64,000 nt of DNA, from contig OZ007512.1 in NCBI GenBank assembly GCA_963931865.1, positions 3,871,121 through 3,935,120 on the forward strand. The letters are read 5' to 3'. The notes under the pieces are model-generated. The model made no database searches, was not told where the DNA came from, and was given only the letters and a program-made list of their open reading frames with translations. Every line of letters starts with the position of its first letter. Within the stretch, counting starts at the first letter, position 1. This DNA comes from Axinella damicornis (Eukaryota > Porifera > Demospongiae > Axinellida > Axinellidae). The position numbers and the translations under genes are program-made. This document shows positions 44,348 through 55,065 of the stretch, piece by piece.

Positions 44348-45140
44348 TATAGCTATATGCTCAAATGCCACTGACTTCACGATTCCACATATTTGTTTAG
44401 GCTGAGGTCTGTGGTTTTTGAGTGCATGTTATTTACTTGTATTCATGTAGTTAGGGCACATGGCCAAATATCCTGTGATGCTGAATCTGCTGATGGTCGA
44501 TCCTAAAATATGACATTCATGCAGAATAACTGTCCTACAATCCAGTACATTAATCCTGTTAATTTTATTGGCAGCTGCAGCTGCAGTGGTTCTAGATACC
44601 ATATTGCCGCAAATTTCATTCTGTATTTTAGGTGCTCCATTCCCACTGTGGTTGGTTGCTCCCCAGGTGCAGTGCACGTGTCAGACATGGTTGGGCCAGC
44701 ACAGATTGCCGACTCAGTGAGAACTGCACCTTATTGACCTAGCCCTCTTACCCTCTTCTACTGAATTGGTATCTCTGGATCCTCCAATCAGCAACTTTGA
44801 CCACAATGGGATCGAGCTCACCCTGAGACAACAACCAGCCGGCAGGAACCTATATAATAAACTTTTATAGAGGTAGAATAAAACCTTACAGTTGTTAAGA
44901 GCTGCTACGAAGTCTAACAGGGGGCTTCGTTGCTTTTTTCATCTTATGGTATAAGTGGAGTTGTGACATAAAGCTTTCTTTACTAGTACCTACAAGCATA
45001 TGCAGGAGAGTAACTGTTCAGTGATATCAAAGGGTGGCCAATCAGCTCATGGCAATGGCTACAATAGAATATTCCGTTGCGGTTCATTTAAGCATTCTTT
45101 GTACGAATTAGCACCAACCAGTCTTGCTATCATGTTTCCA
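44348..45140. other. Block B equivalent of 2570-3877
   Basis: Contains the possible exon at 44632-44705 (CSIPTVVGC...SDMVGPAQ) and the shortened LINE endonuclease remnant at 44740-44865 (motif near FDHNGIELTLR). The Tigger-like MITE is absent here. Confidence 0.55.
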
Positions 45141-45143
45141 TAG

Positions 45144-45362
45144 ATCATGGAGCTGCTTGATGTGCTGGGAATGATGAAATATCACGAGACGTTTGCAGAG
45201 CAATCCATTGACGGGGAGGTACTGGTGGAGTGTGATGAGTCCACACTGCAGCACGAGCTCGGCATGGACTCCAAAGTGGATCGAATAAGGCTGATGAAGA
45301 TCTCAGGACAGTACTCTTCCCTGGGTGTTCTGAGAGGAGAGTATCCATATGTGCCAGATTGA
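45144..45362 (+). CDS. Terminal exon with SAM domain, block B
   Basis: Follows a CCATAG acceptor and ends at TGA 45360. It encodes MELLDVLGMMKYHETFAEQS, IDGEVLVECDESTLQHELGM and a K-V-D-R-I-R-L-M-K helix. One residue of the block A copy (I in K-I-I-S) is deleted. Both copies keep an intact frame to the stop, which suggests selection or recent duplication. SAM domains mediate oligomerisation. The rest of the gene was not identified. Confidence 0.65.
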   Translation: MMELLDVLGMMKYHETFAEQSIDGEVLVECDESTLQHELGMDSKVDRIRLMKISGQYSSLGVLRGEYPYVPD

Positions 45363-45689
45363 TTTTCAGATTGAAACAAGGACTCTTTATCAAACATTGT
45401 TTTCATGGTTTCTTTGTGCTTGAATTTTGTACTGAGGATAGTTAAAGTTGTGTAACATGTTGTGGTATTCCAGGTGTGTAAATCAAATTAGATGACCAGC
45501 CATTTCACCTGAAAATAATATAATAATTATAATATAATGCAGAAGATTTTCTGGTCAAAACTTACTTATGGAAACTGCATGCATAGATAAAAATAAACAT
45601 ACAGAAACCAGATTAAGGGACATGAATAGTCCATGTCGTATCAAAGATTGAATTTATAAGTGTACAGACCATAAATCCATTCATACTTA

Positions 45690-45985
45690 CAGTATGTGAC
45701 TTTAAAATTGATGCCGAACGCTTTTCCAGCATTTGTTTGCTGCACAGCTTTGCCGCAAACTGGAAGGTTCTTCCGAAAATTGGAAGGCTTCTTATGAGAA
45801 AAGGAAGGTTCATCCAAAGAGCGATGACTTTAAGGTTCTGAAATGTGGTGCAGCTTCGATTACAGATCTTCCAGAGCTTTGTTTAGGCCTTCCAGGAGTC
45901 TTCAGGAGCTGTCTTTGTAACAGAAACCTGGACCAGCAACGGAAAGGTTTCCGAACCTAGGCATCAATTTTGAAGACGAGTACTG
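45690..45985 (-). mobile_element. MITE of the TTGATGCC family, copy 3
   Basis: Ends ACTTTAAAATTGATGCCGAA and GGCATCAATTTTGAAGACG, inverted. It corresponds to the block A copy at 4664. Confidence 0.7.
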
Positions 45986-46107
45986 GGTATAAATATTACG
46001 CCATGGCCAGTCATGATATGCTAGGGTTTGTCACTAGATCATGCCATCATGCTACAACCAAGTGTTCAGTAACGGAATGGCCTATGTAGCACTGTCCAGG
46101 GTCTGAT

Positions 46108-46180
46108 TAGTCTCGTTCCCAGACCCAAAGATACTGCAAGCGATCTTCGCTGGGGTTGTTTGGGTCTGGGAACGAGACTA
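46108..46180. mobile_element. CCTCGTTCCCAG foldback MITE
   Basis: TAGTCTCGTTCCCAGACCCA faces TGGGTCTGGGAACGAGACTA. Confidence 0.85.
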
Positions 46181-46573
46181 GGGTCTGATCATGTTCAGGT
46201 CATATTTTGTAAGTGTACAGACCATAAATCCATGCTTACTGACTTTAGACTATAGTTAGTAGTAATCCTGCATTTTGATTGGCTAAATTCCAGTCTCTAT
46301 TTTACATAGAGACTGCTGAGTCTGCCTTGGAGCACTTAGAATACTCCATTTGTGTATCCTGGAGCACTTAGAATACACCCCACAAGCACTTAGAATACTC
46401 GAAATGTAGAACATGCATGTTTTCATGTATTGTAGACATGTAAAAATAATGTTCTCATGTATTTCTAACATGCTTGTGATAAACACTCGAATAGGGGTTA
46501 AAATTTAATTTGGTGGTTGCTATGCACGATACATAGATACGGGAGTAACACATGAGCAATGCACATACAAAGC

Positions 46574-48066
46574 TTACTGAATGTGAACGTTAATGTTGAC
46601 GTCAGAACAACTGTTGAAAGTAAACATGTGCCGGAGGTTGTCTGGATGAAATGCAAGTTGCTGGTGAGTGTTCTGGGTATGAGTTGACTCCTTAACTGGG
46701 GCGGCGGCTGTAACGGATCGTGAAGAGCACAGTTGAGAGTAGTCGACATCACATCTTGGCTTCTTACTTAGTGCAAGGATATCTGACATGTTCTCAAGCT
46801 GTTCTGCACTGGTTCGCTTGTAGCTTCGAACTCCGTCAACACTGTGATGCCCTGTTCTCTCCATTATGAGTTGCTCGTCAACGCCAGCTTGATACAGACG
46901 TGTGCCTGTTGTCGCTCTCAGGGAGTGATTCGTTCTGTAGCCTGTGATCCCTGCTGCTTTACACAGTCTTGCCACTGTTTCTGCCAGCGTGCAGTGCCCC
47001 ATCGGTTGTGAGCTGTACCAGCAAGTGTCGTTAGTTGGAGCCCTGAGTGGCTTGAGGTAGAATGCCTCCTTTGGACGAAGTTGAGGGCATTTGCTAATGT
47101 AGAGTTTGTATAATCTCACAAAGCATCGGCTGGGGTTGTCTGAGCTCTCGTGGTGAGTTACGACCTTAGGCTTCCTTGTTCTCCCCTTTAGTCCTCCTGG
47201 ATTGTTCTTGGACAGGTCTTCGGTGTAACGAAGGAATGCTCTCTGATCAGGACGCTCCACAAGCTCAATCTGAGAAGGGTGGAAGCGAAGCGCTCTGTGT
47301 TCATGCCCACTCCGCAGTGCGAAATAGATGCCACACATGAAGAAGACAGTGTCCGCAAGGGCTTGCGGGGTGTGGTGTCCAAGCTGTCCTGTGCTCCACA
47401 GTAGCTCTTCCTCCTTCTCGGTGAGTGGCTCTGCTTGTCGATGTTTCGATCCTATACCAGCAGACTGGATCCGTTTCATCTCTGAGTCTAGGGTGGCTCT
47501 GAAGTCGCTGAAGGTAGGGTCCCTAGCTCTGGTCGACCGTTGAGCCTGAGATGTCGCATGATCCCACAACAGAGATGGTGCAGCGTATTAGCTGGATACT
47601 CACTGCCATCCTTTTGCGGACTTCGAGGACGAAGCGGCTCAGCCAGTGCTGAAGACTTACTACAGCCATATCTACCTTCAGGGACAACCTCAGCCGTGTT
47701 CGTGCTGTTTCTCTGTCCCTTCCACTCGTTCCAGAGGCGAACGCAATATTTGGTGTCAGCCAGAGTTTTCTTAGGGATACTGGCCTTCCGCACCTTGGCT
47801 ACTTCTTCTTCGGTCTTCGGTTTTGCGAAACGTCGTGCTTGCTGCTCTGCAACTGGTAGCTTGCTCTCGCTCTCGAAGGTCTCCAAAGCCTGCTCGAGAA
47901 GTCTATCGATCTCAGCCCCGCCCAACTCTGGTAGCTCATTCTCGTTCGCTAGCGCTCCGCCCCCAACCTCGTTCTCAGCTCTAGTCTGGGACGGCTGCTC
48001 GAAGTTGAAGAACGCATCGAAGACGTCTTGTCCTAGAAGCTCGAGAAGACTGGGACGCTCGGCCAT
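46574..48066 (-). pseudogene. Tyrosine recombinase, two frames with one frameshift
   Basis: ATG at 48066 begins MAERPSLLELLGQDVFDAFF. The first frame runs through KTLADTKYCVRLWNEWKG and YPANTLHHLCCGIMRHLRLN to about 47520. The second frame takes over at DPTFSDFRATLDSEMKRIQ and ends at 46574. Catalytic residues are visible: R in NALRSGHEHRAL-like text (FALRSGHEHRALRF), HSLRATTG (H-x-x-R), and TGHHSVDGVRSYKR (H and Y). A small indel at about 47520 separates the frames; otherwise both are open, so the loss is recent or sequencing-related. The enzyme would cut and rejoin DNA. Confidence 0.75.
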
Positions 48067-48130
48067 TACTGACTGCCTATCCCAAGTGAACTACACTGTT
48101 GCTATGTAGCTACCGTTGCTATAGTCTAAA

Positions 48131-48246
48131 ATAGTTAGACACCTCGACCAATGGGATCTACGCGATTTAGAAACCCTCAGGCGCTACAGCCCAGGGCCTT
48201 CGGGTTTCTAAATCGCGTAGATCCCTTGGTCTCGGTGTCTAACTAT
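48131..48246. repeat. 116-bp palindrome upstream of the recombinase
   Basis: ATAGTTAGACACCTCGACCA and GGGATCTACGCGATTTAGAA with ACCC are mirrored by GGGTTTCTAAATCGCGTAGA, TCCCTTGGT and GGTGTCTAACTAT. The loop is about 25 bases. Confidence 0.9.
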
Positions 48247-48543
48247 TATTTAAAATTGATGCCAAGATTCGGAATGCTTTTCCAGCATTTGTTTGCTAGA
48301 CAGCTTTGCCGCAAGCGGAAGGTTTCTTCAAAAAGCTGGAAGGCTTCTTATGAGAAATGGAAGGTTCCTCCAAAGGGCTCTGACTTTGTACATACCTAAG
48401 GTTCCGAAATATGGTGCAGCTTCGCTTACAGATCTTGCAGAGGTTCTTTAGGCCTTCCGGAGCTGCGTTTGTAACAGAAACCTGGACAAGCAATGGAAAG
48501 GTTTCCGAACTAGGCATCAATTTTGAAGACGAGTACTGTATAT
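48247..48543 (-). mobile_element. MITE of the TTGATGCC family, copy 4
   Basis: ATTTAAAATTGATGCC and GGCATCAATTTTGAAGACG ends. It is a tandemly duplicated version of copy 3 with flanks (about 45650-46205 matches 46205-46250 plus 48247-48680). Confidence 0.7.
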
Positions 48544-48714
48544 AAATAATATGCTATGACCAGTCATGAGATGCTAGGGTTTTTCACCAGATCGTGCCAT
48601 CATGCTACGACCAAGTGCTCAGTAACGGAATGGCCTATGTAGTACTATCCAGGGTTTGATCATGTTCAGGGTCATACGTGGTCGCTTTCAATCCCAAATC
48701 AAGTACGGCTTTGG

Positions 48715-48905
48715 TTGGGATCTTCCCTCCAACTCTTCCTCGTCAATGGTACCACCACGCCCACCTGTGCAACAGAATGTATCAACTCATGCTAGCCGAA
48801 CACACCCAGCTAGACAGTAGCCTCGTTCCCATGCAGGCCTGAAGGACCCTCCAGAGTGCAAGTGATCAAAAACTGGAGGTGTAGAAGGCCTGAGAATGAG
48901 GACGT
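48715..48905 (+). repeat. R1-related fragment and imperfect foldback
   Basis: Matches 5140-5260 (CCACCTGTGCAACAGAATGT). It is followed by TAGCCTCGTTCCCATGCAGG and an imperfect right arm ending near 48905. Confidence 0.5.
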
Positions 48906-49500
48906 AGTGCTTGTTTGTCTCGTGTATTACAATGGCGACATTGCACGTACTAGCAGCCTCTGATCCTTGCTTGACGTCAAATTGACTTCCACCGAAGTCA
49001 GCAGGTTCACAGAATTGACAGCTAGTACAGGCGCAAAACAACACACACTAATTGTAGGTGACTGGTCTGTGACGTATGTGACATCACACCATGAAAGTCT
49101 CAGACGAGTATACTCGTCATTAGTCGGTAAAGAGTTAGTTGCTACAAGCTGAATAGAGCTCAAAGAAACTCTCGGTACTGGAGGTCTAAGGATAGATGCA
49201 TACTCATAGTTATCATCTTGGGTGGCTCACCTGAAGTGCGGGAGGACCTTCTCCGCCAGAGGTTCCGGATCCCGGCACTGGCTCCATGACCACCAACAGC
49301 ACCCAGGCCTTTGTGTGTGTGTGTTGATGGGCGAAGGAAAGTGGTCAGAATGAATGGTGTCACCGTTATGCATCTTCACTGCATAGTGAAGTTGTAACTT
49401 GTAACAAATCAAAATCACATGATCAGTCTGGTTGCTATGCTTCCAGCCTGGAATTCATTAGTGACAGTGTCAGAATTACCTTATTTGGAAGCTCCAGATT
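48906..49500 (-). other. Upstream region of copy 2, with exon-like segment
   Basis: The segment 49200-49330 on the minus strand reads VLLVVMEPVPGSGTSGGEGP and ends at a GTGAGC donor. It is conserved at 5385-5520 and 56900-57030. Otherwise no gene seen. Confidence 0.35.
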
Positions 49501-49504
49501 GTAC

Positions 49505-50035
49505 ACATCTGGTAGGGGAAAAATTGTGCCACGCAAATAATTAATTAAATAATATTATTATGTTTGACTGTTTAGGATTGGCCTACAAAGATTCACCGTC
49601 GTGATCGCGATCATGCACTGACCTGAATGTAAAACATTGGTGCTGAAACTCACCTTGGTGGTGGAAATAGGAATGCTTTTGTCTTGCCATCGGCTGCCAT
49701 TGCTCAAACGCTTTCTTCGACTTCCATTGGCAGTACAGCTGCTCTTAGGGAAGGCACACAAAGATTCTGACCACACGGCCGTGATCGTTGTCATTCACTG
49801 GTGCTGCCAAAACTCACTGTTCTGGCGAAGTTAGGAGTGCTGTAACGATTTCTTGTCTTCCGTTTGGCCACCATTGCTGACTCGACCGACTGAGCATGGT
49901 CCTTACGTGACATGTTCGTTAATTGAATGAGCTGCAATACTTAGCTTGCGTTACCTGTGAGTTGCAACCGGTTGCAATGGCTGCTACCAGGAGTGTGGTT
50001 GCCCGTCGAACTTTACTGTCAGAAAAGGTGGCTAG
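49505..50035 (+). repeat. Dispersed repeat R4, copy 2
   Basis: Direct match to 42960-43480. It lies between the shared upstream segment and the leader of kinase copy 2, and no counterpart was seen in block A. Confidence 0.75.
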
Positions 50036-50254
50036 TTTTGACCCATTAATGGTTACCTCAGAATTCTTTATCACATCATTGAACAATTTCATTAGCAAAG
50101 CATTCTCCCATGACGTTTACTAATGTTCTGGAAAGTCTAATCACTTATGGAATGTAGAACAAGCAGTGGGACTCACTGTACTTAACGATGCAGAGAAGAG
50201 GTAGGAAACTGAGGTAACCCAAAATAACTTTCCAGTTTTGCAGTGCGCTATAGA

Positions 50255-50549
50255 GGCAATTCTACCAGTGAACTGTTCGTCTTGAACTTGGGTGCAGCAG
50301 TGTCAGGAGAGGTACAGAACTGAGTGTGCATACGGAAATAGCAGTTTGCAGCCACTTCTGCCAGTACTGATACTAGAACATGGTACACTGAGTGGGGTCA
50401 GTTAGTGGGCGTGTCTAGCTCTACAGTAGGACATTCTGCTATCATCTCCATGATAGCAAGCTTTGAATTTAGTTGAACTTTAAAGTAAAGGTAGAAGAAA
50501 GGTGGTTAGTAACACGTCCTGTCTCTGTATCCAGGCATCCACAGCAACA
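50255..50549 (+). promoter_or_regulatory. Leader region of kinase-Kelch copy 2
   Basis: Shares CAATTCTACCAGTGAACTGT with copies 1 and 3. The leader donor here reads CAGGAGAGG instead of CAGGTGAGG, so this intron's donor is mutated. Acceptor-like TATCCAG precedes the start exon by 16 bases. No TATA box like that of copy 1 was seen. Confidence 0.45.
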
Positions 50550-52823
50550 ATGGCACAACCACAGGGCCACTTTGGCTATCAGATCGTTCAAATCATCAAA
50601 ACATCCTCCCTCGGTGTCGGATCATATGGAGCTGTCTACAGAGCTCTATGCGATGAGCTACCATGTGCAGCCAAAATAGTTCACCCAACACTATTTGAGA
50701 CGAATGACCCAGGTACACGAAAGATCATGGAGCGATTCGAGCGAGAGTGCCAATTCCTGAGTGGTGTCAGACACCCCCACATCGTGCAGTACTTGGGGGT
50801 GAGTAGGGATCCCGAGTCTGGGCTGCCTGTGCTACTCATGGAACTCATGGATAGTAGTCTGACCCGATTCCTGGAGCAATCCGAGGAACCACTCTCCTTC
50901 CACACCCAAGTAGATATTTGGCACGATATAGCCCTGGCCCTCGCCTACCTCCACTCAAATGGTATCACACACCGTGACCTCTCCAGCAACAACGTGTTGC
51001 TGATTGGTCCTGGAAACAGAGCCAAGGTCACAGATTTCGGAATGTCAAAGCTAGCTGATGCAAACCCACGCATGACACCAATGACCATGTGCCCAGGCAC
51101 ACTGGCATATATGCCACCAGAAGCACTGAAGGACCCTCCAGTTTATTCCAAGAAGCTGGACTGCTTCTCGTTTGGTGTACTGGGAGTTCAGACCATCACC
51201 CGACAGTTTCCTGACCCCAGTAAACGTTTCAGAACGATAGACATCACTGACCCCAGGATACCCAGTGGTACGGTCGATGTGCCTGTTCCTGAGGTCGAAC
51301 GTCGCCGATCCCACATCGACCTCGTCAACCAAGCCCACTCTCTGCTGCCAGTTGTCCTCGACTGTCTGAAGGACAGAGACAGAGAAAGGCCCTCAGCTCA
51401 GGAGCTCTGCAATCGTCTAGCTGCTCTGAAAGACACCCCACAGTACGGTGAGAGTGTGCAGCAAGGACAAAGAGCCACAACTGATGGAGAACGTGTGCGA
51501 ATCAGAGAACTGCAAGCAGAAGCCCACGAAAGACAAAGACAACTACATGAGAAAGATTGTACAATTGCCACCAAGGAAACGCAACTACAAGAGAAAGATC
51601 TTGCAATTGCCACCAAGGAAAGGCAACTTCAAGAGAATGATCGTACAATCGCAACTAAAGAAATACAACTACAAGAGAAAGATCGTACAATTGCCACCAG
51701 GGAAAGGCAACTCCGACTGCTAAACCAACAGCTGGAAGCAAACGAGCAAGTAACCGCAGACTTCCAACACAAACATCTGGAAAGCAACACAAAAATTCAT
51801 GACCTTGAGCAACGTCTCGCGGCAAAGGACCAGCAAATCAGGGACATGCAGCAGCAGACCTATGATCAGCCAACAGCCAAACACCAAGTCAGAGGTCAGA
51901 GTGCAAGAAAGGGACCACTCTGCTTACACTGGAGGAAGTGTGGGAGAGCTCCAGGTACGATGGTAAAGCCATCATGTGTGGTGGATGGCAACATGGCTTA
52001 CTTTAGTTCACTTCACTCCAACAATGTGTACTCCTATGACTCTGAAAAACAGATGTGGTCCTCCCTCCCTCAGAGTTCTCACGGCTTTTGCAGCCTGGCA
52101 GTAGTCAGTGGTCTCCTGACTGCCATCGGGGGAGTGTGGGGTATAATTGTTGCAAACCAACTCCTCAGTTTGACTGGTGAGGGGAAGTGGGTGGAGCGCT
52201 TCCCGCCCATGCCAACCAAACGTTATGGCAGTGCAGCTGTGTGCAGCGGAAAGTCCCTGGTCGTGGCAGGAGGAAGTGGAATCGACAGCAGACCACTGCA
52301 CATAGTAGAAGTGATGGACACGGAAACTCTACAGTGGTCCACTGCCAGCAGTCTGCCTTTTGCACTCGTATATGCTTCTGCAACAATCTGCCAAGACCGC
52401 ATCTACTTGCTGGGGTATGGCGCGAGCAGTGAACCAAGATCAGTGCTTGCTTGTTCCATGGCTGACCTCCAACAGTCTTGTCAACCTCAGTCACTAGGAG
52501 CAAGGTTGGAGACCTTGACTCTGCAAGAAGTCTGGTACCGAGTCGCCAATCTCCCAGTTCGTGAATCCAGCTGTGCCACCCTCGGTGGACAGCTGCTAGC
52601 AGTTGGTGGGCGTGATGACATGATTGAAAACTACACTACTGCCATTCACCAGTACAACCCAGCAACCAACTCCTGGGAGGTCATCAGCCACATGCCCACC
52701 GCACGATGGAGCACTCTAGTAGCAGTCCTCCCTGGCAACAAACTGATGGTGGTGGGAGGCTGCACAGGTGCCCTGTTTGGTACTATGACTGATCTAGTGG
52801 AAGTTGCTACCCTTGAAGAATAG
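50550..52823 (+). CDS. Kinase-coiled coil-Kelch protein, copy 2 (intact, 757 aa)
   Basis: An intact single-exon frame from ATG 50550 (context ACAGCAACAATGG, shared with copy 3). Protein kinase domain: glycine loop G22-x-G24-x-x-G27, lysine K42, HRDLSSNN (H141-N148), DFG (162-164), PPEAL. The N-lobe and C-lobe follow the tyrosine-kinase-like pattern. Residues about 330-440 form an E/Q/K-rich coiled coil with a repeated 14-residue module around RQLQEKDRTIATKE. The rest (about 480-757) has Kelch blades with paired glycines and W, ending NKLMVVGG. A kinase joined to a Kelch propeller suggests a scaffold that recruits substrates; substrates are unknown. Longer upstream frames start at GTG and are not used. 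All catalytic residues are present. Confidence 0.9.
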   Translation: MAQPQGHFGYQIVQIIKTSSLGVGSYGAVYRALCDELPCAAKIVHPTLFETNDPGTRKIMERFERECQFLSGVRHPHIVQYLGVSRDPESGLPVLLMELMDSSLTRFLEQSEEPLSFHTQVDIWHDIALALAYLHSNGITHRDLSSNNVLLIGPGNRAKVTDFGMSKLADANPRMTPMTMCPGTLAYMPPEALKDPPVYSKKLDCFSFGVLGVQTITRQFPDPSKRFRTIDITDPRIPSGTVDVPVPEVERRRSHIDLVNQAHSLLPVVLDCLKDRDRERPSAQELCNRLAALKDTPQYGESVQQGQRATTDGERVRIRELQAEAHERQRQLHEKDCTIATKETQLQEKDLAIATKERQLQENDRTIATKEIQLQEKDRTIATRERQLRLLNQQLEANEQVTADFQHKHLESNTKIHDLEQRLAAKDQQIRDMQQQTYDQPTAKHQVRGQSARKGPLCLHWRKCGRAPGTMVKPSCVVDGNMAYFSSLHSNNVYSYDSEKQMWSSLPQSSHGFCSLAVVSGLLTAIGGVWGIIVANQLLSLTGEGKWVERFPPMPTKRYGSAAVCSGKSLVVAGGSGIDSRPLHIVEVMDTETLQWSTASSLPFALVYASATICQDRIYLLGYGASSEPRSVLACSMADLQQSCQPQSLGARLETLTLQEVWYRVANLPVRESSCATLGGQLLAVGGRDDMIENYTTAIHQYNPATNSWEVISHMPTARWSTLVAVLPGNKLMVVGGCTGALFGTMTDLVEVATLEE

Positions 52824-53115
52824 ACTCTACTTTAATGTACACTATTTTCTACAACTGTTCATTCTATAATCAATTAAGACTTTAAGCAAATGGCTGTGAG
52901 TTGGGTGGTCAGGGGACGTACAGCATATGATCGACCTCTTTGTACTTACTTCAAGTTGACACTATTGCACGGACATGCTCGTGCAGATGCATGCAGTGAG
53001 GAGCAAGAGCTCAAGATAATATGATGGAGGAGAGAGAGCTGTTGTGCTAACGTAAATGCAACACGGAAATTATATGTTACTGAAATCAATATGTTCTCCT
53101 TTTGCTGTGAGTACT
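52824..53115 (+). other. 3' UTR of copy 2
   Basis: Matches the window's first 340 bases. No gene. Confidence 0.6.
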
Positions 53116-53440
53116 GTGCGGTACACGCACATTTTTAAAATTGATGCCAATGGTTCGGAAACCTTTGCGTTGCAGGTCCAGGTTTCTGCTACAAACACAG
53201 CTCCGGAAGATTATGGAAGACCTAAACGAAGCTCTGGAATATACGTAAGCGAAGCTGCACCATTTTTTAAAAAACTTATGTATGTTCAATGGCAATGGCA
53301 GAAATTGACTCTCGCAAGAAGCTTTCCGGTTTTCAGAAGAATCCTCCTGATTTGCAGCAAAGCTGCACCGCAAACAAAATTTAATGCTTGAAAAGCGTTC
53401 CGAAACTCGGTATCAGTTTTAAAGATGTGTACCGTACATA
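53116..53440 (+). mobile_element. MITE of the TTGATGCC family, copy 5
   Basis: TTTTTAAAATTGATGCC left end; right end TTTTAAAGATGTGTACCGTA. Same placement relative to the stop codon as copy 1, so inserted before these two gene copies separated. Confidence 0.7.
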
Positions 53441-53489
53441 GGCTCCACATGCATACCTCAGCCCAGACATTGTAACAATCACAGCTTTC

Positions 53490-53820
53490 CACTCATAGCC
53501 TCCACAAACCTGACATTGTCTGGTGGGAGGACAACTTAAAGAAACTATGGACGGTGGAACTACATAACAGTGCCCTGAGAATGGGTTTCAGAATGCTGCA
53601 GAGAGTATATAATTTTGTTGGGGGGAAGCAACACTGCTCATAGGGGTTCAGGTGGTATGTCCCCCAGGAAGTTCTTAGGCCTGTGAGGTGGCCTCTGGTG
53701 GTTTCTGGGGCCCCAGACAAGAAGGCTTGCAGCTTATGATGTCAACCATTGATGTAAGAGGAAAACATTCGCCTCCTGTACATCCCTCCCACATTCTGCC
53801 AAACCTGCATGTTCATTACA
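53490..53820. repeat. Repeat shared with 61930-62055
   Basis: AACACTGCTCATAGGGGTTC and GGCCCCAGACAAGAAGGCT words match the sequence following the R3 unit at 61.9 kb. Confidence 0.55.
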
Positions 53821-54055
53821 GACCAGCGGGCAACCCCTCCTGTTCCACTTGATGGATGCACTTCCTATGAAGGGATGATCACCTGCATACTGTAGTAGGT
53901 TGACTTGCCATGTGGAGTCAGAGTGTGTGTAGCATATATAGGTCTAGCCTTTTCTGCAGTGTGTCGATGAGCACACATCCTCACCACCACGTTAAAGATA
54001 CATGTAGGAGAGCCACCTGATATACCCCAATGTTGAGTTTCTCAGAATGAGGATC
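53820..54055 (-). pseudogene. LINE reverse-transcriptase relic (minus strand)
   Basis: Minus-strand translation recalls the 11925-12400 fragment: G-V-Y-Q, V-V-x-x-x-x-I-D-T-L-Q and the following Y-region. Several stops. Confidence 0.55.
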
Positions 54056-55060
54056 TAAGTACCAAACTAGAGGTGCTCATGAGAGCACGTACCCCGTGCA
54101 TTACTGTCAAGAGTTCTTGCTACTTCTCTCTTCTGTGTGGAGACTCTGTTTGGCGTTCAGTGCACTTTCGTTCGGCATCTTTGCGTAGCCTCTCTTTCAG
54201 TTCTGCCGTCTGTCTGGCCTTGAAAGAAGGCGTTTTATTAGTTCTAAGCCTCATACTTCAGACATGATACAGGTAGGCTACAGCGCTAGCAGCATGCACG
54301 ATGAGCTATACTAGCTATAGTTGCTAGGTACGGAGTGCAGGTAACATGCACGATATTATGATATGAGATACCGTAAGTTGTGGCCGTAATGTTAGAAAGA
54401 GGGTGTGGTTAAGTTGTATAAATTAGAATTTTGGAGTTTCGCTTGCTTTTCTGTGCCTCTCGAGTGGATTCAGGTGTGTGAGTTATGTAGACGCTAGTGA
54501 TTTCTGAATTCTGACGATTGTATTGTGAACTAAAGTCTCAACAAGGCCTTCATTGCTGTAACTTTAACTGTAACTGTATGGACAGACAGACAGACTGACG
54601 GACAAACCAATCACTCTACCCCTTGCTGCGCATGCGCACGGGGTAATGATGTGACAGCAATGACTACAACAAGTCAGGCTTCTGCAGACTAAACAGGATG
54701 TGAAACACAGACTAAACAGGATGTGAAACCTGAATTAGCAGCTACTAGCAATTCACAGACTAGTAAACTACAAGAATACTATAGCCCAAGATATTACACT
54801 GATATTCAGAACGGTTGTCAGTTCTGAACGTGTGCGTGTGCTATTAAATTCCAAATCTGGTTCTGCTTGTCAAGTCGATGCGAAACCTGATGAACAGTAT
54901 TGTGTATGACAGTGAGTCTGTATTGCTGTGTACTACTCTGAGATGAGCAGCTGCTGCTGGTCATGGTTGTCAAGCATGCATCATGAACACAGTGCTGGGC
55001 CAAACTTTACAGCTGTCAATAGCGGTGCCGGTGTGGGACCACGTGGCAGTGTTATCCCGC
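54056..55060. other. Intergenic, no gene seen
   Basis: A 22-base word (GACTAAACAGGATGTGAAAC) repeats at 54688 and 54712. No conserved coding frame. Confidence 0.45.
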
Positions 55061-55065
55061 CATCA

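Larger units (their letters stand above)
46250..48246 (-). mobile_element. Tyrosine-recombinase element (Crypton-like)
   Basis: About 2.0 kb absent from the paralogous sequence (compare 45670-45700 with 46205-46250 and 48247-48270). It starts near ATAGTTAG and ends CTAACTAT. It contains the recombinase pseudogene on the minus strand, a triple GAGCACTTAGAATAC-like repeat near 46330-46400 at one side and a 116-bp palindrome at the other. Cryptons are DNA transposons using a tyrosine recombinase; domesticated relatives include KIAA1958-type genes. The assignment rests on the protein. Confidence 0.65.

Noticed and set aside
50502..50549. Upstream extension of the copy 2 frame
   Set aside because: Begins with GTG and spans a probable splice acceptor; ATG at 50550 is shared by the paralogues.
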